Shown here: piece after piece, positions 41,420 to 50,245 of the stretch
How the letters are laid out: every line of letters begins with the position of its first letter
Position numbering within the stretch: position 1 is the stretch's first letter
Origin: UBA1876 sp964515395
Lineage (GTDB): Bacteria; Synergistota; Synergistia; Synergistales; Thermovirgaceae
Assembly (NCBI GenBank): GCA_964515395.1
Contig: CAZERC010000004.1
Coordinates: 1-64,000 of the forward strand
Reading direction: 5' to 3'
Length of the DNA: 64,000 nucleotides
The notes under the pieces: generated by a model
Told to the model about the DNA's origin: nothing
The model's input: the letters and a program-made list of their open reading frames with translations, nothing else
The model's database searches: none
Made by a program: the position numbers and the translations under genes

Positions 41420-43447
41420 TCAGTGTTCAGCCTGCTTCTCTTCCAGACGTATGTAAACGTTCCTGTTCGCCATCACCTGCCTGACGAACTCTCGTGTTTC
41501 ATCGTAGGGGATATCCTCCACCCACTCTACCCAGTCCGTTCCGTCATTCTTGTTTTTGAGCCATGACTTCACCCTGCCCTGGCCTGCATTGTACGCGGCG
41601 ACAGCCTGTTCCACCCTGTCGAACATGTTTCGCATTCTCCCGAAATGATGGGCGCCAAGGAGTATATTGATGTCGGGTTTGAAAAAACCGCCCGTTTCCT
41701 CTTCCTCAAGACCGAGCATCCGGGCATTTTCCCTGGCGGTCGGGGGCATAAGCTGCATGAGGCCCACGGCTCCCGCGTGACTCACCGCCGTGGGATTGAA
41801 AGCACTTTCACGCCTCATAAGGGCCCAGATATCATAAACGGGCACAGCAACACGCTCCGCAACTTTCCGCACCTCCTCCTCGTAGGGGCGGGGGAAAAGT
41901 ATTTCGACCAGTTCGGGAGGCAGCCCCCCGGTCCTGGGAATTGCCCGGAAAATCGCATGTCCGTACAGATAGGAGCCGTGAGGGTCACCAAGCCATTGCG
42001 TAATCAGCGCCGCCCTGTAGAGTGCAGCGGGAGTGTTCTCCTCGAGAAGATGCATCCTTGCGTAAATCATGAATCCCCAGGTTTCCAGTTCATGACATCC
42101 ATGTTCCAGAAGAGACGTCTTGTCCTCCGAGACGGGCAAAGCCCGGTTGGAAAACGCCGCAAAGGTGTAAAAGTCAAGTGGATGTTTGTCACGGAGCTGC
42201 CTGGACAGCTTCTCCGTCTCCTTTCCAATTTCTTTCAAGGCCCGGCGAAGCCAAAAAAGGAATTTTGCCTCGTCTCTTTCTTCAAGCCTGGCCTGAAAGG
42301 CAGCCTCCCAGTGTCGTGCCGCCGTTTCTGGACTGTCATCCTTCCAGGCTTCCCAGCCCCTCTCCCAGCAAATCGGGACGACAAGAGCGCTGGCGGGATA
42401 TGTATCGAGCAACCTGTTTTCCCAATAACGCTGTCTCTTTTGATTGCCGTTGCGTCTGTTTATCCCGGCCAGTGCATTCATGGACAGGGCGGCTGCATGG
42501 GATGGACCGGAATCGGCAATGGCTGCAAGCAACCCCTTTTCATATTCACCTTTTGATTCTTTCGCCATTTCCTTCAACAGTGAAACGGCTCCGGCCGCTT
42601 CATCAGGATCGGCTTTCGCCGACATGGCGAGGTGGTACAGCATGTCGGCAGCTTCTTCTTTTTTGCCTAAAAACATGCGCGCTTTTGCCGTCAAAAACGT
42701 TGCCCTGTCCTTTTGCTCAGGCCTTTCAAATCGGGCGTTTTCCAGAAACTCAAGGGCCCTTTCAGGACGTTGTTCGGAGAGTGCGGCTTCCGCCAGGTAA
42801 AGGGCATCTCCGGGGGTGAAGGGAGGACCCGTTCCTTCCAGCAACATCAATGCCTCCATGTTGCCAGGCTCTATCTCGAGGAGCTTCCTGGCATCTTCGA
42901 TGCCGGCCGCGGAAAGGTCGAAAAGAGCCTCCAGTGCCGTTCTCCGCTGTTTTGCATCACGGGCCAGATGTATCATCGACTTGAAGGCATCCACGGCAAG
43001 TTCCGTTTTCCCCGTTTCCCGTGCAAGCCTGCCAATGGCGTACTGAACATAGGGAGCAAGAATCCAGTCTTTTCTCTCACCCAGCGCCGTGGCCTCCTGA
43101 AGAGCTTCTTCCGGCCGACCGGTGCGCTCGAGGCCGAGGACAATCCTCATCCGCAGATAAGGGAGTATTCCTGCAGGCACGTCGTCCTCAACGGCCCTGA
43201 AAATCTCCAGGCCTTTCCGATAGTCTCCCCTGAACCAGAGTGCATTCCCGTACAGAACCTGGTCCTTCACTGACAGTGTCGCACCTTCCGTGTTCGCGAC
43301 AGCATCAAGTGTGTCCCACTGTCTTTTTAGAAAATCTTCCTGCAAGCCCCCGGGGATCCCGCCCGGTATCGAGGCCGCGGCAACCGGCCAGGCAAAAAGA
43401 AGGGAAACGATCGTACCCGCAATGATCTTTGCCGTTCTGGCCCTCAT
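41420..43447 (-). CDS. Soluble lytic transglycosylase (Slt-type) with TPR-like superhelix
   Basis: About 675 residues. A signal peptide (MRARTAKIIAGTIVSLLFAWPVAAA) precedes about 480 residues of helical repeats rich in alanine, then a catalytic SLT domain (about 530-655): WALMRRESAFNPTAVSHAGAVGLMQLMPPTA and AVAAYNAGQGRVKSWL. It cleaves peptidoglycan in the periplasm. The ATG at 43447 overlaps the DtxR-type regulator's stop (ATGA), so the two are co-translated, an unusual partnership. Confidence 0.9.
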   Translation of the reverse strand: MRARTAKIIAGTIVSLLFAWPVAAASIPGGIPGGLQEDFLKRQWDTLDAVANTEGATLSVKDQVLYGNALWFRGDYRKGLEIFRAVEDDVPAGILPYLRMRIVLGLERTGRPEEALQEATALGERKDWILAPYVQYAIGRLARETGKTELAVDAFKSMIHLARDAKQRRTALEALFDLSAAGIEDARKLLEIEPGNMEALMLLEGTGPPFTPGDALYLAEAALSEQRPERALEFLENARFERPEQKDRATFLTAKARMFLGKKEEAADMLYHLAMSAKADPDEAAGAVSLLKEMAKESKGEYEKGLLAAIADSGPSHAAALSMNALAGINRRNGNQKRQRYWENRLLDTYPASALVVPICWERGWEAWKDDSPETAARHWEAAFQARLEERDEAKFLFWLRRALKEIGKETEKLSRQLRDKHPLDFYTFAAFSNRALPVSEDKTSLLEHGCHELETWGFMIYARMHLLEENTPAALYRAALITQWLGDPHGSYLYGHAIFRAIPRTGGLPPELVEILFPRPYEEEVRKVAERVAVPVYDIWALMRRESAFNPTAVSHAGAVGLMQLMPPTARENARMLGLEEEETGGFFKPDINILLGAHHFGRMRNMFDRVEQAVAAYNAGQGRVKSWLKNKNDGTDWVEWVEDIPYDETREFVRQVMANRNVYIRLEEKQAEH

Positions 43448-43932
43448 TGTTCCTGTGGACCTCCCATGGTTTCCCCGCATCTGTCGCAAGGCGGTTTTTC
43501 TCCCGTCTGGAGAAAATAACGAAAATGCTCCAACCATTTGGGCGTTCCGTCTGAACACTGGTCGAGAAACCGGATAAACCCGACAAGCCGCTCCCTGCAC
43601 AAAGGTGTGATGTAATGTTCTATACTACAGGCATTGAGGCCGGCCTCTTCTTCTTCGAGGCCGAGAATCTTGATGAAAAAGGTCTTCAGGAGACGCTCAC
43701 GTTCCACAAGGGATTGCGCAAGATTCCTCCCCTTCCCGGTGAGGGAAATGTAACCGTAATACTCCTGCTCCACGAGATCGGCGTCCTTCAGGGGCGCTAT
43801 GCTTCCGACAACAGTCGGGGATCTGACACCGAGTCCCGCCGCCAGATCCTTTACCCTGACGACCTTGTTTTCAGCTTCAAGCTTGTATATCGTTTTCAAA
43901 TAATCCTCATTGCGGGCGGTGAGTTCCGACAT
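43444..43932 (-). CDS. DtxR/MntR family metal-dependent regulator
   Basis: A 162-residue protein. The HTH domain (ELTARNEDYLKTIYKLEAENKVVRVKDLAAGLGVRSPTVV) is followed by the metal-binding dimerisation domain. The latter is slightly atypical: EEEAGLNACSIEHYITP has Cys and His at the usual metal-ligand positions, and a C-terminal CDRCGE pair is present. It probably senses Fe2+ or Mn2+. GGGGAGG precedes the ATG. It is divergent from the CitG-like gene across a 78-nt space and coupled to the lytic transglycosylase. Confidence 0.88.
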   Translation of the reverse strand: MSELTARNEDYLKTIYKLEAENKVVRVKDLAAGLGVRSPTVVGSIAPLKDADLVEQEYYGYISLTGKGRNLAQSLVERERLLKTFFIKILGLEEEEAGLNACSIEHYITPLCRERLVGFIRFLDQCSDGTPKWLEHFRYFLQTGEKPPCDRCGETMGGPQEQ

Positions 43933-44010
43933 GTTAGCCTCCCCTAGCTTTGTTCGTTTTCCTTGCTTCAGTATGATGCTCACACTGTCCCCCGTCAAGG
44001 AGGTTCTTTC

Positions 44011-44937
44011 GTGAATCATGCAATAATCCTGGCCGCGACGGCTACGGCGGCGTGTCTTGCCGAAGTCCATGCGGCACCAAAACCAGGTCTGGTGGACCGG
44101 AGAGGCCCGGGTGCTCACACGGACATGGACTACTCCACATTCCTGGCGAGTTCCATGGCCCTTGCTCCGCACTGGGCCTTCCAGGCCGGCGTCGGTCTTT
44201 CCGGATTGCCTCCGGGCAAAGCCCTGCCGCTTTTGAGAAAACGCGGACGGCTGATGGACCGCGACATGTTCACCGCTACCAGGGGAATCAACACGCACAA
44301 GGGCCTCATATTCGCCATGTCCCTTCTCTTGTATGGAGCCGGCTTTCTGCTTTCTTCCGGAAAGAGGTTGAATCCGAAGGACACAGCAAAATACGCGGCG
44401 GCCGCCATAAGGGGGTGCTGTGAGAAGGAACTCGAGACGCTCAGGAAAACCCCGCCCCAAAGGGAATTGACAAGCGGGGAAAAAATATTTCTCCTCCATG
44501 GGCTCAGGGGGATCCGTGGGGAAGCCGAATCGGGCTTTGCCACGGTTGTGAACGTGGGAATCCCCCGTCTCCGAAAAGCCCTCGCTTCCGGTGCCAGCTT
44601 GAACGAGAGTGCTCTTTATTCCCTTTTCCATATCATGGAAACCTGCGAAGATACCAATATCGTGGCCAGAAAGGGGTATCCCTTCTGGAAGGAATGCTAC
44701 CGGAAAAGGCTTTCCCCCTTGCTGAGGCTGGAACCACCCTTTTCGGAAGAGGACTGGGCTGTCATCGTCGAAAGGGACCTTCTTTTCAGCACCGAGGGGA
44801 TAAGCCCGGGAGGTGCTGCGGATCTCTTGACGTGCACCCTGTTTTTGCACTGGGTGGACGAGTACCCGAATCAGTTTGTCAACATCAGGACGTCAGAGTA
44901 TAATATTTGTAACTTTTCTGAGGAGGTGGAGACATGA
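44011..44937 (+). CDS. CitG/MdcB-like triphosphoribosyl-dephospho-CoA synthase family protein
   Basis: A 308-residue helical protein. AACLAEVHAAPKPGLVDRRGPGAHTDMDYSTFLAS carries the family's signature PKPGLVDR...GxHxDM; TRGINTHKGLIFAMSLLLYG and the late CEDTNIVARKG (acidic/Asn residues for nucleotide and Mg) are also diagnostic. CitG builds the prosthetic group of citrate or malonate lyase acyl carriers. No lyase genes are nearby, so its role here is uncertain. The GTG start has AAGGAGG 8 nt upstream. The stop overlaps the XRE gene start (ATGA). Confidence 0.85.
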   Translation: MNHAIILAATATAACLAEVHAAPKPGLVDRRGPGAHTDMDYSTFLASSMALAPHWAFQAGVGLSGLPPGKALPLLRKRGRLMDRDMFTATRGINTHKGLIFAMSLLLYGAGFLLSSGKRLNPKDTAKYAAAAIRGCCEKELETLRKTPPQRELTSGEKIFLLHGLRGIRGEAESGFATVVNVGIPRLRKALASGASLNESALYSLFHIMETCEDTNIVARKGYPFWKECYRKRLSPLLRLEPPFSEEDWAVIVERDLLFSTEGISPGGAADLLTCTLFLHWVDEYPNQFVNIRTSEYNICNFSEEVET

Positions 44938-45302
44938 GTCTGGGGCTGCGTATCAAGACCCTGCGGAAAGCCAAATCACTGACACAGCAGCAGCTTGCGG
45001 ACCTTGTCGATGTCAGCAGAATCTACATACAGGCGCTCGAGAGCAATCGCCGACTCCCCTCCATGAAACTGCTGCGACGCCTTGCCGGCGCCCTAGACGT
45101 CAGGGTCGCCGATATCGTCCAGAACGAAGATGTCGAAGGAACAGGACGGCTCCAGCTCGAGGAAGTACTGGAAAACGCGGAAGACGCCGAAATCTGGTAC
45201 AGGAGCAGGAAACTTTCGAACAGGGAAATCCAGCTCGTCCAGAAACTTGTGGACGCCGCGCTGAGCGAATGGGACAGGGAACAGGACAATGGAGCGGACT
45301 GA
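44934..45302 (+). CDS. XRE-family HTH regulator
   Basis: A 122-residue protein. The first 60 residues form a lambda-repressor-like HTH (IKTLRKAKSLTQQQLADLVDVSRIYIQALESNRRLPSMKLLRRLA). The second half is acidic and helical. It overlaps the upstream CitG-like gene by 4 nt and the downstream ImmA-type protease gene by 14 nt. The pairing is like ImmR/ImmA of mobile elements, in which the protease cleaves the repressor, but no mobile element is present here. Confidence 0.9.
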   Translation: MSLGLRIKTLRKAKSLTQQQLADLVDVSRIYIQALESNRRLPSMKLLRRLAGALDVRVADIVQNEDVEGTGRLQLEEVLENAEDAEIWYRSRKLSNREIQLVQKLVDAALSEWDREQDNGAD

Positions 45303-45705
45303 AACGGAAAGGGAATTCGAGTTTCCGAATCCGCCGGAACACATTCCCGCCTGGGCGCTGAAAGAAGCGGAACCCTGGACTGGGCTCGATGAATTCGACA
45401 TTCTCGTCAAGGCGGAGACGAAAACGCAACGGACTCTGGAGGTGCGGGAGGCGATCCTTCCACCGACCCTCTGGGGCCTTCACGTCGCCAGGGGGCAGCG
45501 GGCGCGTATCTATCTGAACAGGAAATTGCCCGCCCTGTGGAAGCGCTTTACGCTTTTCCACGAACTTTATCACCTGCTTCATCATAAACGCGGAGAAGCC
45601 TTCTGGTCCTCCACAGCAACGCCCCTTTCGAGTTTCGAGTTCCAGGCCGACATGTTTGCCTGGGCCGCCATTCGCCCCGATTGGTTCGGTGAGCAGGCAC
45701 AGTGA
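45289..45705 (+). CDS. ImmA/IrrE family metallo-endopeptidase
   Basis: A 138-residue protein containing the zinc motif RFTLFHELYHLLHHK (HExxH) at about residue 88 and a downstream EFQADMFAWAAI with the third ligand. The N-terminal part is shorter than usual. Such proteases cleave partner XRE repressors in response to stress or SOS signals. It overlaps the XRE gene by 14 nt, and its stop overlaps the start of the radical SAM gene (GTGA). Confidence 0.88.
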   Translation: MERTETEREFEFPNPPEHIPAWALKEAEPWTGLDEFDILVKAETKTQRTLEVREAILPPTLWGLHVARGQRARIYLNRKLPALWKRFTLFHELYHLLHHKRGEAFWSSTATPLSSFEFQADMFAWAAIRPDWFGEQAQ

Positions 45706-46637
45706 AACGGCTTCCTTTTTTTCTCCCCATGCAGGCATGCCCAGGACGTTGCATATATTGTGACCAGCAAGCCATAACCGGAGAAGGTCAGGGGTTGTCG
45801 CCCAAAGATGTCCAGGCCTCTGCCGGAGCTTCGCCGGAGCCTGTGGAGGTTTGTTTTTTCGGAGGAAGTTTCACCTGCCTTCCGCCGAATCTCAGGAGGT
45901 CTTTTCTGAAGGCGGCCAGAACCGCTCCCGAGGGCAGCCGCGTAAGGCTTTCGACTCATCCTTTGTGCATTACCCCTGAAATACTTGAGGAACTGGGCTT
46001 TTTCAACGTCAACGTCGTGGAACTCGGCGTCACATCCCTGGACAATGCCGTACTGCAGGCATGCCACAGAGGATACGAGGCCCGTACCGTTCTGGAGCGT
46101 CTTGAAATGATCCTCTCCGAAGGAATGACCCCGGGAGCACAATTGATGACCGGCCTTCCCGGCCAGGACCTGAACAGCTCAATGAAAGACCTGGAGACCC
46201 TGGCGCGGCTCAAGGGTTCTTCAGCAATGCAGATCCGCCTCTATCCGTGCCTGGTCTTTCCCAACACCCCTCTGGCCACACTTTACGAACAGGGTCAATA
46301 CGCTCCAATGTCAACGGAAGAATGCGCAAGGCAAACGGGACAGCTCGTCGACCTGGCCCAACGACTCGGTTTCGAAATACTCCGCGTGGGTCTTCACGAT
46401 ACCCTTTCCCTTCGAGATTCCGTTCTGGCTGGACCTGCGCATCCCGCCCTCGGGGAACTCGCCAGGGCGGAAGCGCTCGCAATTTCCCTCGCTCGCATAT
46501 CCCTTTCAGGCCCATGGCAGGTGCCGGCCCGACAGCGGTCCCTTTTGTGCGGCCACGGCGGATACGGATACAAAGCCCTCTCCAGGATTACAGGAATGCC
46601 CGTCGAAACAACCCGGAAGAAGGTCCTCTGGATCTAG
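45702..46637 (+). CDS. Elp3-like radical SAM protein
   Basis: A 311-residue protein with the radical SAM cluster motif MQACPGRCIYCDQQAI (CxxxCxxC) near residue 14, CFFGGSFTCLPP, and LMTGLPGQDL for SAM binding. It resembles the short clostridial Elp3-like or coproporphyrinogen-type proteins and lacks the acetyltransferase domain of true Elp3. Function unknown, possibly RNA modification. It is the last gene of the four-gene coupled operon starting with the CitG-like protein. Confidence 0.85.
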   Translation: MKRLPFFLPMQACPGRCIYCDQQAITGEGQGLSPKDVQASAGASPEPVEVCFFGGSFTCLPPNLRRSFLKAARTAPEGSRVRLSTHPLCITPEILEELGFFNVNVVELGVTSLDNAVLQACHRGYEARTVLERLEMILSEGMTPGAQLMTGLPGQDLNSSMKDLETLARLKGSSAMQIRLYPCLVFPNTPLATLYEQGQYAPMSTEECARQTGQLVDLAQRLGFEILRVGLHDTLSLRDSVLAGPAHPALGELARAEALAISLARISLSGPWQVPARQRSLLCGHGGYGYKALSRITGMPVETTRKKVLWI

Positions 46638-46661
46638 GAACCTTCCATCCTCTCCAGAACG

Positions 46662-46690
46662 TTGCGCTTTCATAAATGAGTACTTACAAT
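46662..46690 (+). promoter_or_regulatory. Promoter of the MATE gene
   Basis: TTGCGC (46662-46667) and TACAAT (46685-46690) are separated by 17 nt, 33 nt before the GTG start. Confidence 0.65.
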
Positions 46691-46722
46691 GCAAGGACGT
46701 CTTTTTTCCGGGAGGAACAAAA

Positions 46723-48192
46723 GTGTCTTCACGAATGAAAAGATCCGTTGATATGGGGAGCGGGAGCGTTTCCAGGGCATTGTGGAAGCTTGCGCTTCCT
46801 TCTATTTTTTCGATGTTTTTTCATACACTCTTTCATCTCGCCGATACGGTCTTCGTTTCCTGGCTCGGCGAATACTCGCTGGCCGCAATGTCGTTGACCT
46901 TCCCGGTCTTGTTCATTATTTTCGCTCTCATCAATGGCATATCCGTCGGGACGACGACCACCATCAGCAACCAGCTCGGATCAGGGAATGAGGGAGAGGC
47001 CCGTGATTTCTGCGACGCCTCGCTGCTCCTTTTGCTTTGCCTGTCACTCATCCCGCTGCCGCTTCTCTTTCCGGGCGTTTCCGACGGCTTTTTCGGGATC
47101 CTTGGAGGGCAGGGGCCTGTTCTTTCCGAAATCTACCGGTATTCCTTCTGGATGGTCATCGGCATACCGCCCATGGCCTTCTCCCTTCTTGGGGACTCCC
47201 TGTTCAGGAGCCAGGGGGATACGCTGACTCCCATGAAGGCAATGATTCTCGGAAACGGCATCAACATCCTTCTGGACCCTCTTTTTATCTTCACCTTCGG
47301 CTGGGGCATAGCAGGAGCATCCTTCGCCACTGTCCTCGGAAGGTTGATCTCCCTGGTCTACATCATCAACCGTTTGAAAGCCGACAGCGAGCTCAGACCT
47401 TCTTTCAGGATTCCTCAAAAGATGCTTTCCCGCTGGAGACGGATCGTCGCCATCGGCATTCCCGTTTTTCTCTCACAGGGAAGCATGGCGATCGGATCGG
47501 CGGCGATAAACAGGATCCTCTCCCGATACGGAGCAGCAGCCATTGGTGCATGGATGCTCGGCAACCGTGTGGAAAGCCTTGCATTTCTGCCCGTCTTCGG
47601 TCTGAACGGGGCCCTGATCCCCTTTGTAGGCTACAACATCGGCAAGGGCGATTACGAAAGGGTCAAATCAGCTCTTCTGACCGCCGTCATCGGTTCGTCG
47701 ATCATGATGCTCTCCATCGGGACTGTGATTTTCATCTGGCCTCATCCGGTTCTTGCCTTTTTCAAACCTTCGGAGGAAGTGGCATCCATGGCGACGGCCT
47801 CGATCAGAGCTTCGGCCACGGGATATCTCTTCGCCGCCGTGGATATCTCGCTCTGGGGCCTCTTTCAGGGAAGCGGCTATCCTGTCTATGGAATGGTCAG
47901 CCAATTTGCCCGTTCCCTTGCCGTGAGGATCCCCTCGGCCCTTGTCCTGGCAACCTTTTTCGGCCTGGGCGGCGTCTGGTGGTGTCAGCCGGTGTCAACG
48001 GCGGCCTCGGGCCTTTTGTCCCTGTTTTTCCTCTCCTTCGTCATGCGAAGGATTCACAAGGAAACGTCTGCAAAAAGGAAGAACTCCGTAACCGGTGATT
48101 CTTCGAACAAGCAGACCACTGACCTGTCGACAACACCGTTGACGAATGCAACAGGGGAATCTAAACTTGAGTCAACAGATATCAGCCAGTAG
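46723..48192 (+). CDS. MATE family efflux transporter
   Basis: A 489-residue permease with 12 membrane segments: LALPSIFSMFFHTLFHLADTVFVSWLG, GTTTTISNQLGSGNEGEARDFC and AAAIGAWMLGNRVESLAFLPVFGLNGALIPFVGYNIGKGDYERVK are MATE hallmarks. It probably exports cationic or flavin-like compounds by Na+ or H+ antiport. The GTG at 46723 has GGGAGGAAC upstream. A long polar C-terminal tail of about 45 residues is unusual. The RpiR regulator follows at 14 nt. Confidence 0.92.
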   Translation: MSSRMKRSVDMGSGSVSRALWKLALPSIFSMFFHTLFHLADTVFVSWLGEYSLAAMSLTFPVLFIIFALINGISVGTTTTISNQLGSGNEGEARDFCDASLLLLLCLSLIPLPLLFPGVSDGFFGILGGQGPVLSEIYRYSFWMVIGIPPMAFSLLGDSLFRSQGDTLTPMKAMILGNGINILLDPLFIFTFGWGIAGASFATVLGRLISLVYIINRLKADSELRPSFRIPQKMLSRWRRIVAIGIPVFLSQGSMAIGSAAINRILSRYGAAAIGAWMLGNRVESLAFLPVFGLNGALIPFVGYNIGKGDYERVKSALLTAVIGSSIMMLSIGTVIFIWPHPVLAFFKPSEEVASMATASIRASATGYLFAAVDISLWGLFQGSGYPVYGMVSQFARSLAVRIPSALVLATFFGLGGVWWCQPVSTAASGLLSLFFLSFVMRRIHKETSAKRKNSVTGDSSNKQTTDLSTTPLTNATGESKLESTDISQ

Positions 48193-48206
48193 TTTATTTC
48201 ACCGGA

Positions 48207-49091
48207 TTGGAAGTGACCCCGTTGGATTCAGCGGAACTGCAAAAACGGCTTCAGGACAACCTCGAAGGGATGCCAAACAAGGCCCGCCGTGTCGTCAGCT
48301 ATCTCTTGTCCAACATGCGGGAAGCGGCCTTCAAATCTATAGGAGATGTCGCAAATGAACTGGATGTCTCCAAGGCTCAGCTCGTCAGGGTCGCAAGGAT
48401 GCTCGGTTTCGAGGGGTATTCCGAACTGAAGGGTGCCCTTCAGGAAGCAATACTGGAGCAAGTCAACCCAGCAGCCATGCTCGCTCGTGTCATGAACAGC
48501 CGGCAGGACCTTCCCCAGACCATACACGAGATGGAACATGCAAACCTCGATGACACCTGGACGCAAATCACACCCGAAGGGGTCAGCTCCTTTTGCTCGA
48601 TACTACGGGATGCAAGAATCACCTATTGCCTTGGTTGGGGCATTTCTTCCCTCGTTGCGGAATCGCTCTATATGAGACTTCGTGTCATGGGGATGCCTTC
48701 GGTCCTTTTGAAGCGTTCCAGCATGACGATTCAGGAACAGGCGCGGGCCATCGGAACCGAAGATGCGGTTGTCGTGTGCGAGCTGCCGAGTTTCGCAATC
48801 GAAGTGACTGAATCGGTCGCCCAGGCATCCGAGCTGGGCGCCAGGATCATCACCATCACCGACAGTCCGGCCGCCCCAATATGCCGGTATGCCGATCTTT
48901 CCTTCTTCGTGAGCGCCGCAAGCCCCATGTTCGGGAGCAGTATCATTGGACCGCTCTTTCTTGTACATGTTCTTTCCTCGGTTCTGGCCGTCAACATGGG
49001 TGACAGGACAAGGGAAGCCATGGAAAGGCAGGCCGAATTCCTCCACGACGAACGAATTTTCCATCCCGTCTTTGGACTGAAATATACATAG
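48207..49091 (+). CDS. RpiR/MurR family regulator (HTH + SIS)
   Basis: A 294-residue protein. The HTH_6 domain has LQDNLEGMPNKARRVVSYLLSNMREAAFKSIGDVANELDVSKAQLVRVARMLGFEGY, and the SIS domain includes YCLGWGISSLVAESLYMRL and IITITDSPAAPICRYADLSFFV. SIS domains bind phosphosugars; the HTH controls matching genes. It may regulate the upstream MATE gene. The start is TTG 48207 or GTG 48213; neither has a strong RBS. A terminator follows. Confidence 0.9.
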   Translation: MEVTPLDSAELQKRLQDNLEGMPNKARRVVSYLLSNMREAAFKSIGDVANELDVSKAQLVRVARMLGFEGYSELKGALQEAILEQVNPAAMLARVMNSRQDLPQTIHEMEHANLDDTWTQITPEGVSSFCSILRDARITYCLGWGISSLVAESLYMRLRVMGMPSVLLKRSSMTIQEQARAIGTEDAVVVCELPSFAIEVTESVAQASELGARIITITDSPAAPICRYADLSFFVSAASPMFGSSIIGPLFLVHVLSSVLAVNMGDRTREAMERQAEFLHDERIFHPVFGLKYT

Positions 49092-49115
49092 GCGCAGAAC
49101 GCACCCGCTGGATAC

Positions 49116-49154
49116 AAAAAGGAGGAAGAAGCCTTCGCTTCTTCCTCCTTTTGC
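49116..49154. terminator. Terminator between rpiR-like and MBL genes
   Basis: AAAAGGAGGAAGAAGC pairs perfectly with GCTTCTTCCTCCTTTT around a 4-nt loop, between convergent genes. Confidence 0.92.
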
Positions 49155-49175
49155 TCCATGACGTTCCAGGATCGT

Positions 49176-49859
49176 TCAAACTTCCGTGGAATCGCCTATT
49201 TTCAGAATCCTGACTTCCGTCGTTTCCGGAACTTTCGCGGCAAATTCCTCAGGATCAGCCTGAATCACATCAAAAGTGTCATAATGCATGGGAACGACGA
49301 TCCCGGGCCGGATGAAACCCACTGCCCTTACGGCATCGTCGATGTCCATGGTGAAATTTCCTCCGATCGGGAGCAATGCGAGATCGATGTCCTCGTCCTC
49401 GAGAAGCTTCATCTCCATGGTCAACCCCGTGTCGCCTGCATGGTAGATTTTCTTGCCTTCTACCTCGATCACAAAACCACCGGGAGTGCCACCACAGATC
49501 ATCTGGTCGCCTTCCTGGATTCCGGAGCCATGCCAGGCCGGTGTCATCCTGACCTTGCCGAAGGGGAAACGGAAAACACCTCCGACCTGCATGCGATGGC
49601 AGTTGACACCTTTCGAAGCAAGATAGTGACAGATCTCCACATTCGTGATCACCGTGGCTCCGCTGGCTTTCGCTATTTCCACGGTGTCCCCGATGTGGTC
49701 AACGTGTCCATGGGTCACAAAGATATAGTTCCTGTCGTTGAAATCGGAAGTCTTGACCGGGGCCACGCCGCTGCCGCTCAGGAAGGGGTCTATAAGGGAT
49801 TTGAGCCCCTCCCCTTCAATAGAAAAGGCGGAATGACCAAGAAACCGGATTGAAACCAT
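49176..49859 (-). CDS. UPF0173-type metallo-beta-lactamase-fold hydrolase
   Basis: A 227-residue protein: MVSIRFLGHSAFSIEGEG at the start, the metal site THGHVDHIGD, then GDTGLTMEMKLL and PIGGNFTMDIDDAVRAVGFI with VVPMHYDTF. These match the UlaG-like UPF0173 family, zinc or manganese hydrolases of unknown substrate. AAGGAGGG precedes the ATG. It is monocistronic with its own promoter. Confidence 0.9.
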   Translation of the reverse strand: MVSIRFLGHSAFSIEGEGLKSLIDPFLSGSGVAPVKTSDFNDRNYIFVTHGHVDHIGDTVEIAKASGATVITNVEICHYLASKGVNCHRMQVGGVFRFPFGKVRMTPAWHGSGIQEGDQMICGGTPGGFVIEVEGKKIYHAGDTGLTMEMKLLEDEDIDLALLPIGGNFTMDIDDAVRAVGFIRPGIVVPMHYDTFDVIQADPEEFAAKVPETTEVRILKIGDSTEV

Positions 49860-49885
49860 AAGTATCCCTCCTTTTTTCCTTCTTT

Positions 49886-49914
49886 ATCGTATTGCAAGCT
49901 CTGCCCCTGTGCAA
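49886..49914 (-). promoter_or_regulatory. Promoter of the MBL-fold hydrolase gene
   Basis: TTGCAC (49914-49909) and TACGAT (49891-49886) with a 17-nt spacer, 26 nt before the start codon. Confidence 0.6.
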
Positions 49915-49960
49915 GGACAGCAGTTTTCCTCCAGCCCACGGGCTTTCCCCCGGTCACTCA

Positions 49961-50245
49961 TCAAGATGCGCGGGTTTCCACCTCCATGACCGCCTCACTC
50001 CAGTGCCCTGATTCGTGAACGGAAACGCCTCTGGCGCAAACTGCCAAAACCGTTCCATCGGAAAACCTGCAGGGCACGGTTTTCCCCTTGTTCGCTTCGA
50101 ACCAGCGGGCCAGCGCATGGCTTGACTCCCAGCCTTCAGCGACTATGACTCCACCGGGGACCGTGGATACGTCTCCAGCGATGCTGTATCTCCATTCAGG
50201 GAACAGCGATTTCCCGAGCGTTACACCTCGTCCTCTCCGTTCCAC
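49961..50245 (-). CDS. Hypothetical protein (94 aa)
   Basis: A small protein with a beta-rich composition. The GTG at 50245 has GGAGGT 8 nt upstream and overlaps the end of aspS by 25 nt in a different frame. Its sequence (EWRYSIAGDVSTVPGG, then ARWFEANKGKTVPCRFSDGTVLAVCARG) suggests a small phage-tail-like or barrel protein, but no family is recognised. It is probably co-transcribed with hisS-aspS. Confidence 0.6.
   Translation of the reverse strand: MERRGRGVTLGKSLFPEWRYSIAGDVSTVPGGVIVAEGWESSHALARWFEANKGKTVPCRFSDGTVLAVCARGVSVHESGHWSEAVMEVETRAS

Noticed and set aside
44934..45705. XRE-ImmA pair as evidence of a prophage or ICE
   Set aside because: No integrase, relaxase, phage structural gene or attachment-site repeat is present nearby, and the pair is embedded in a coupled chromosomal operon.
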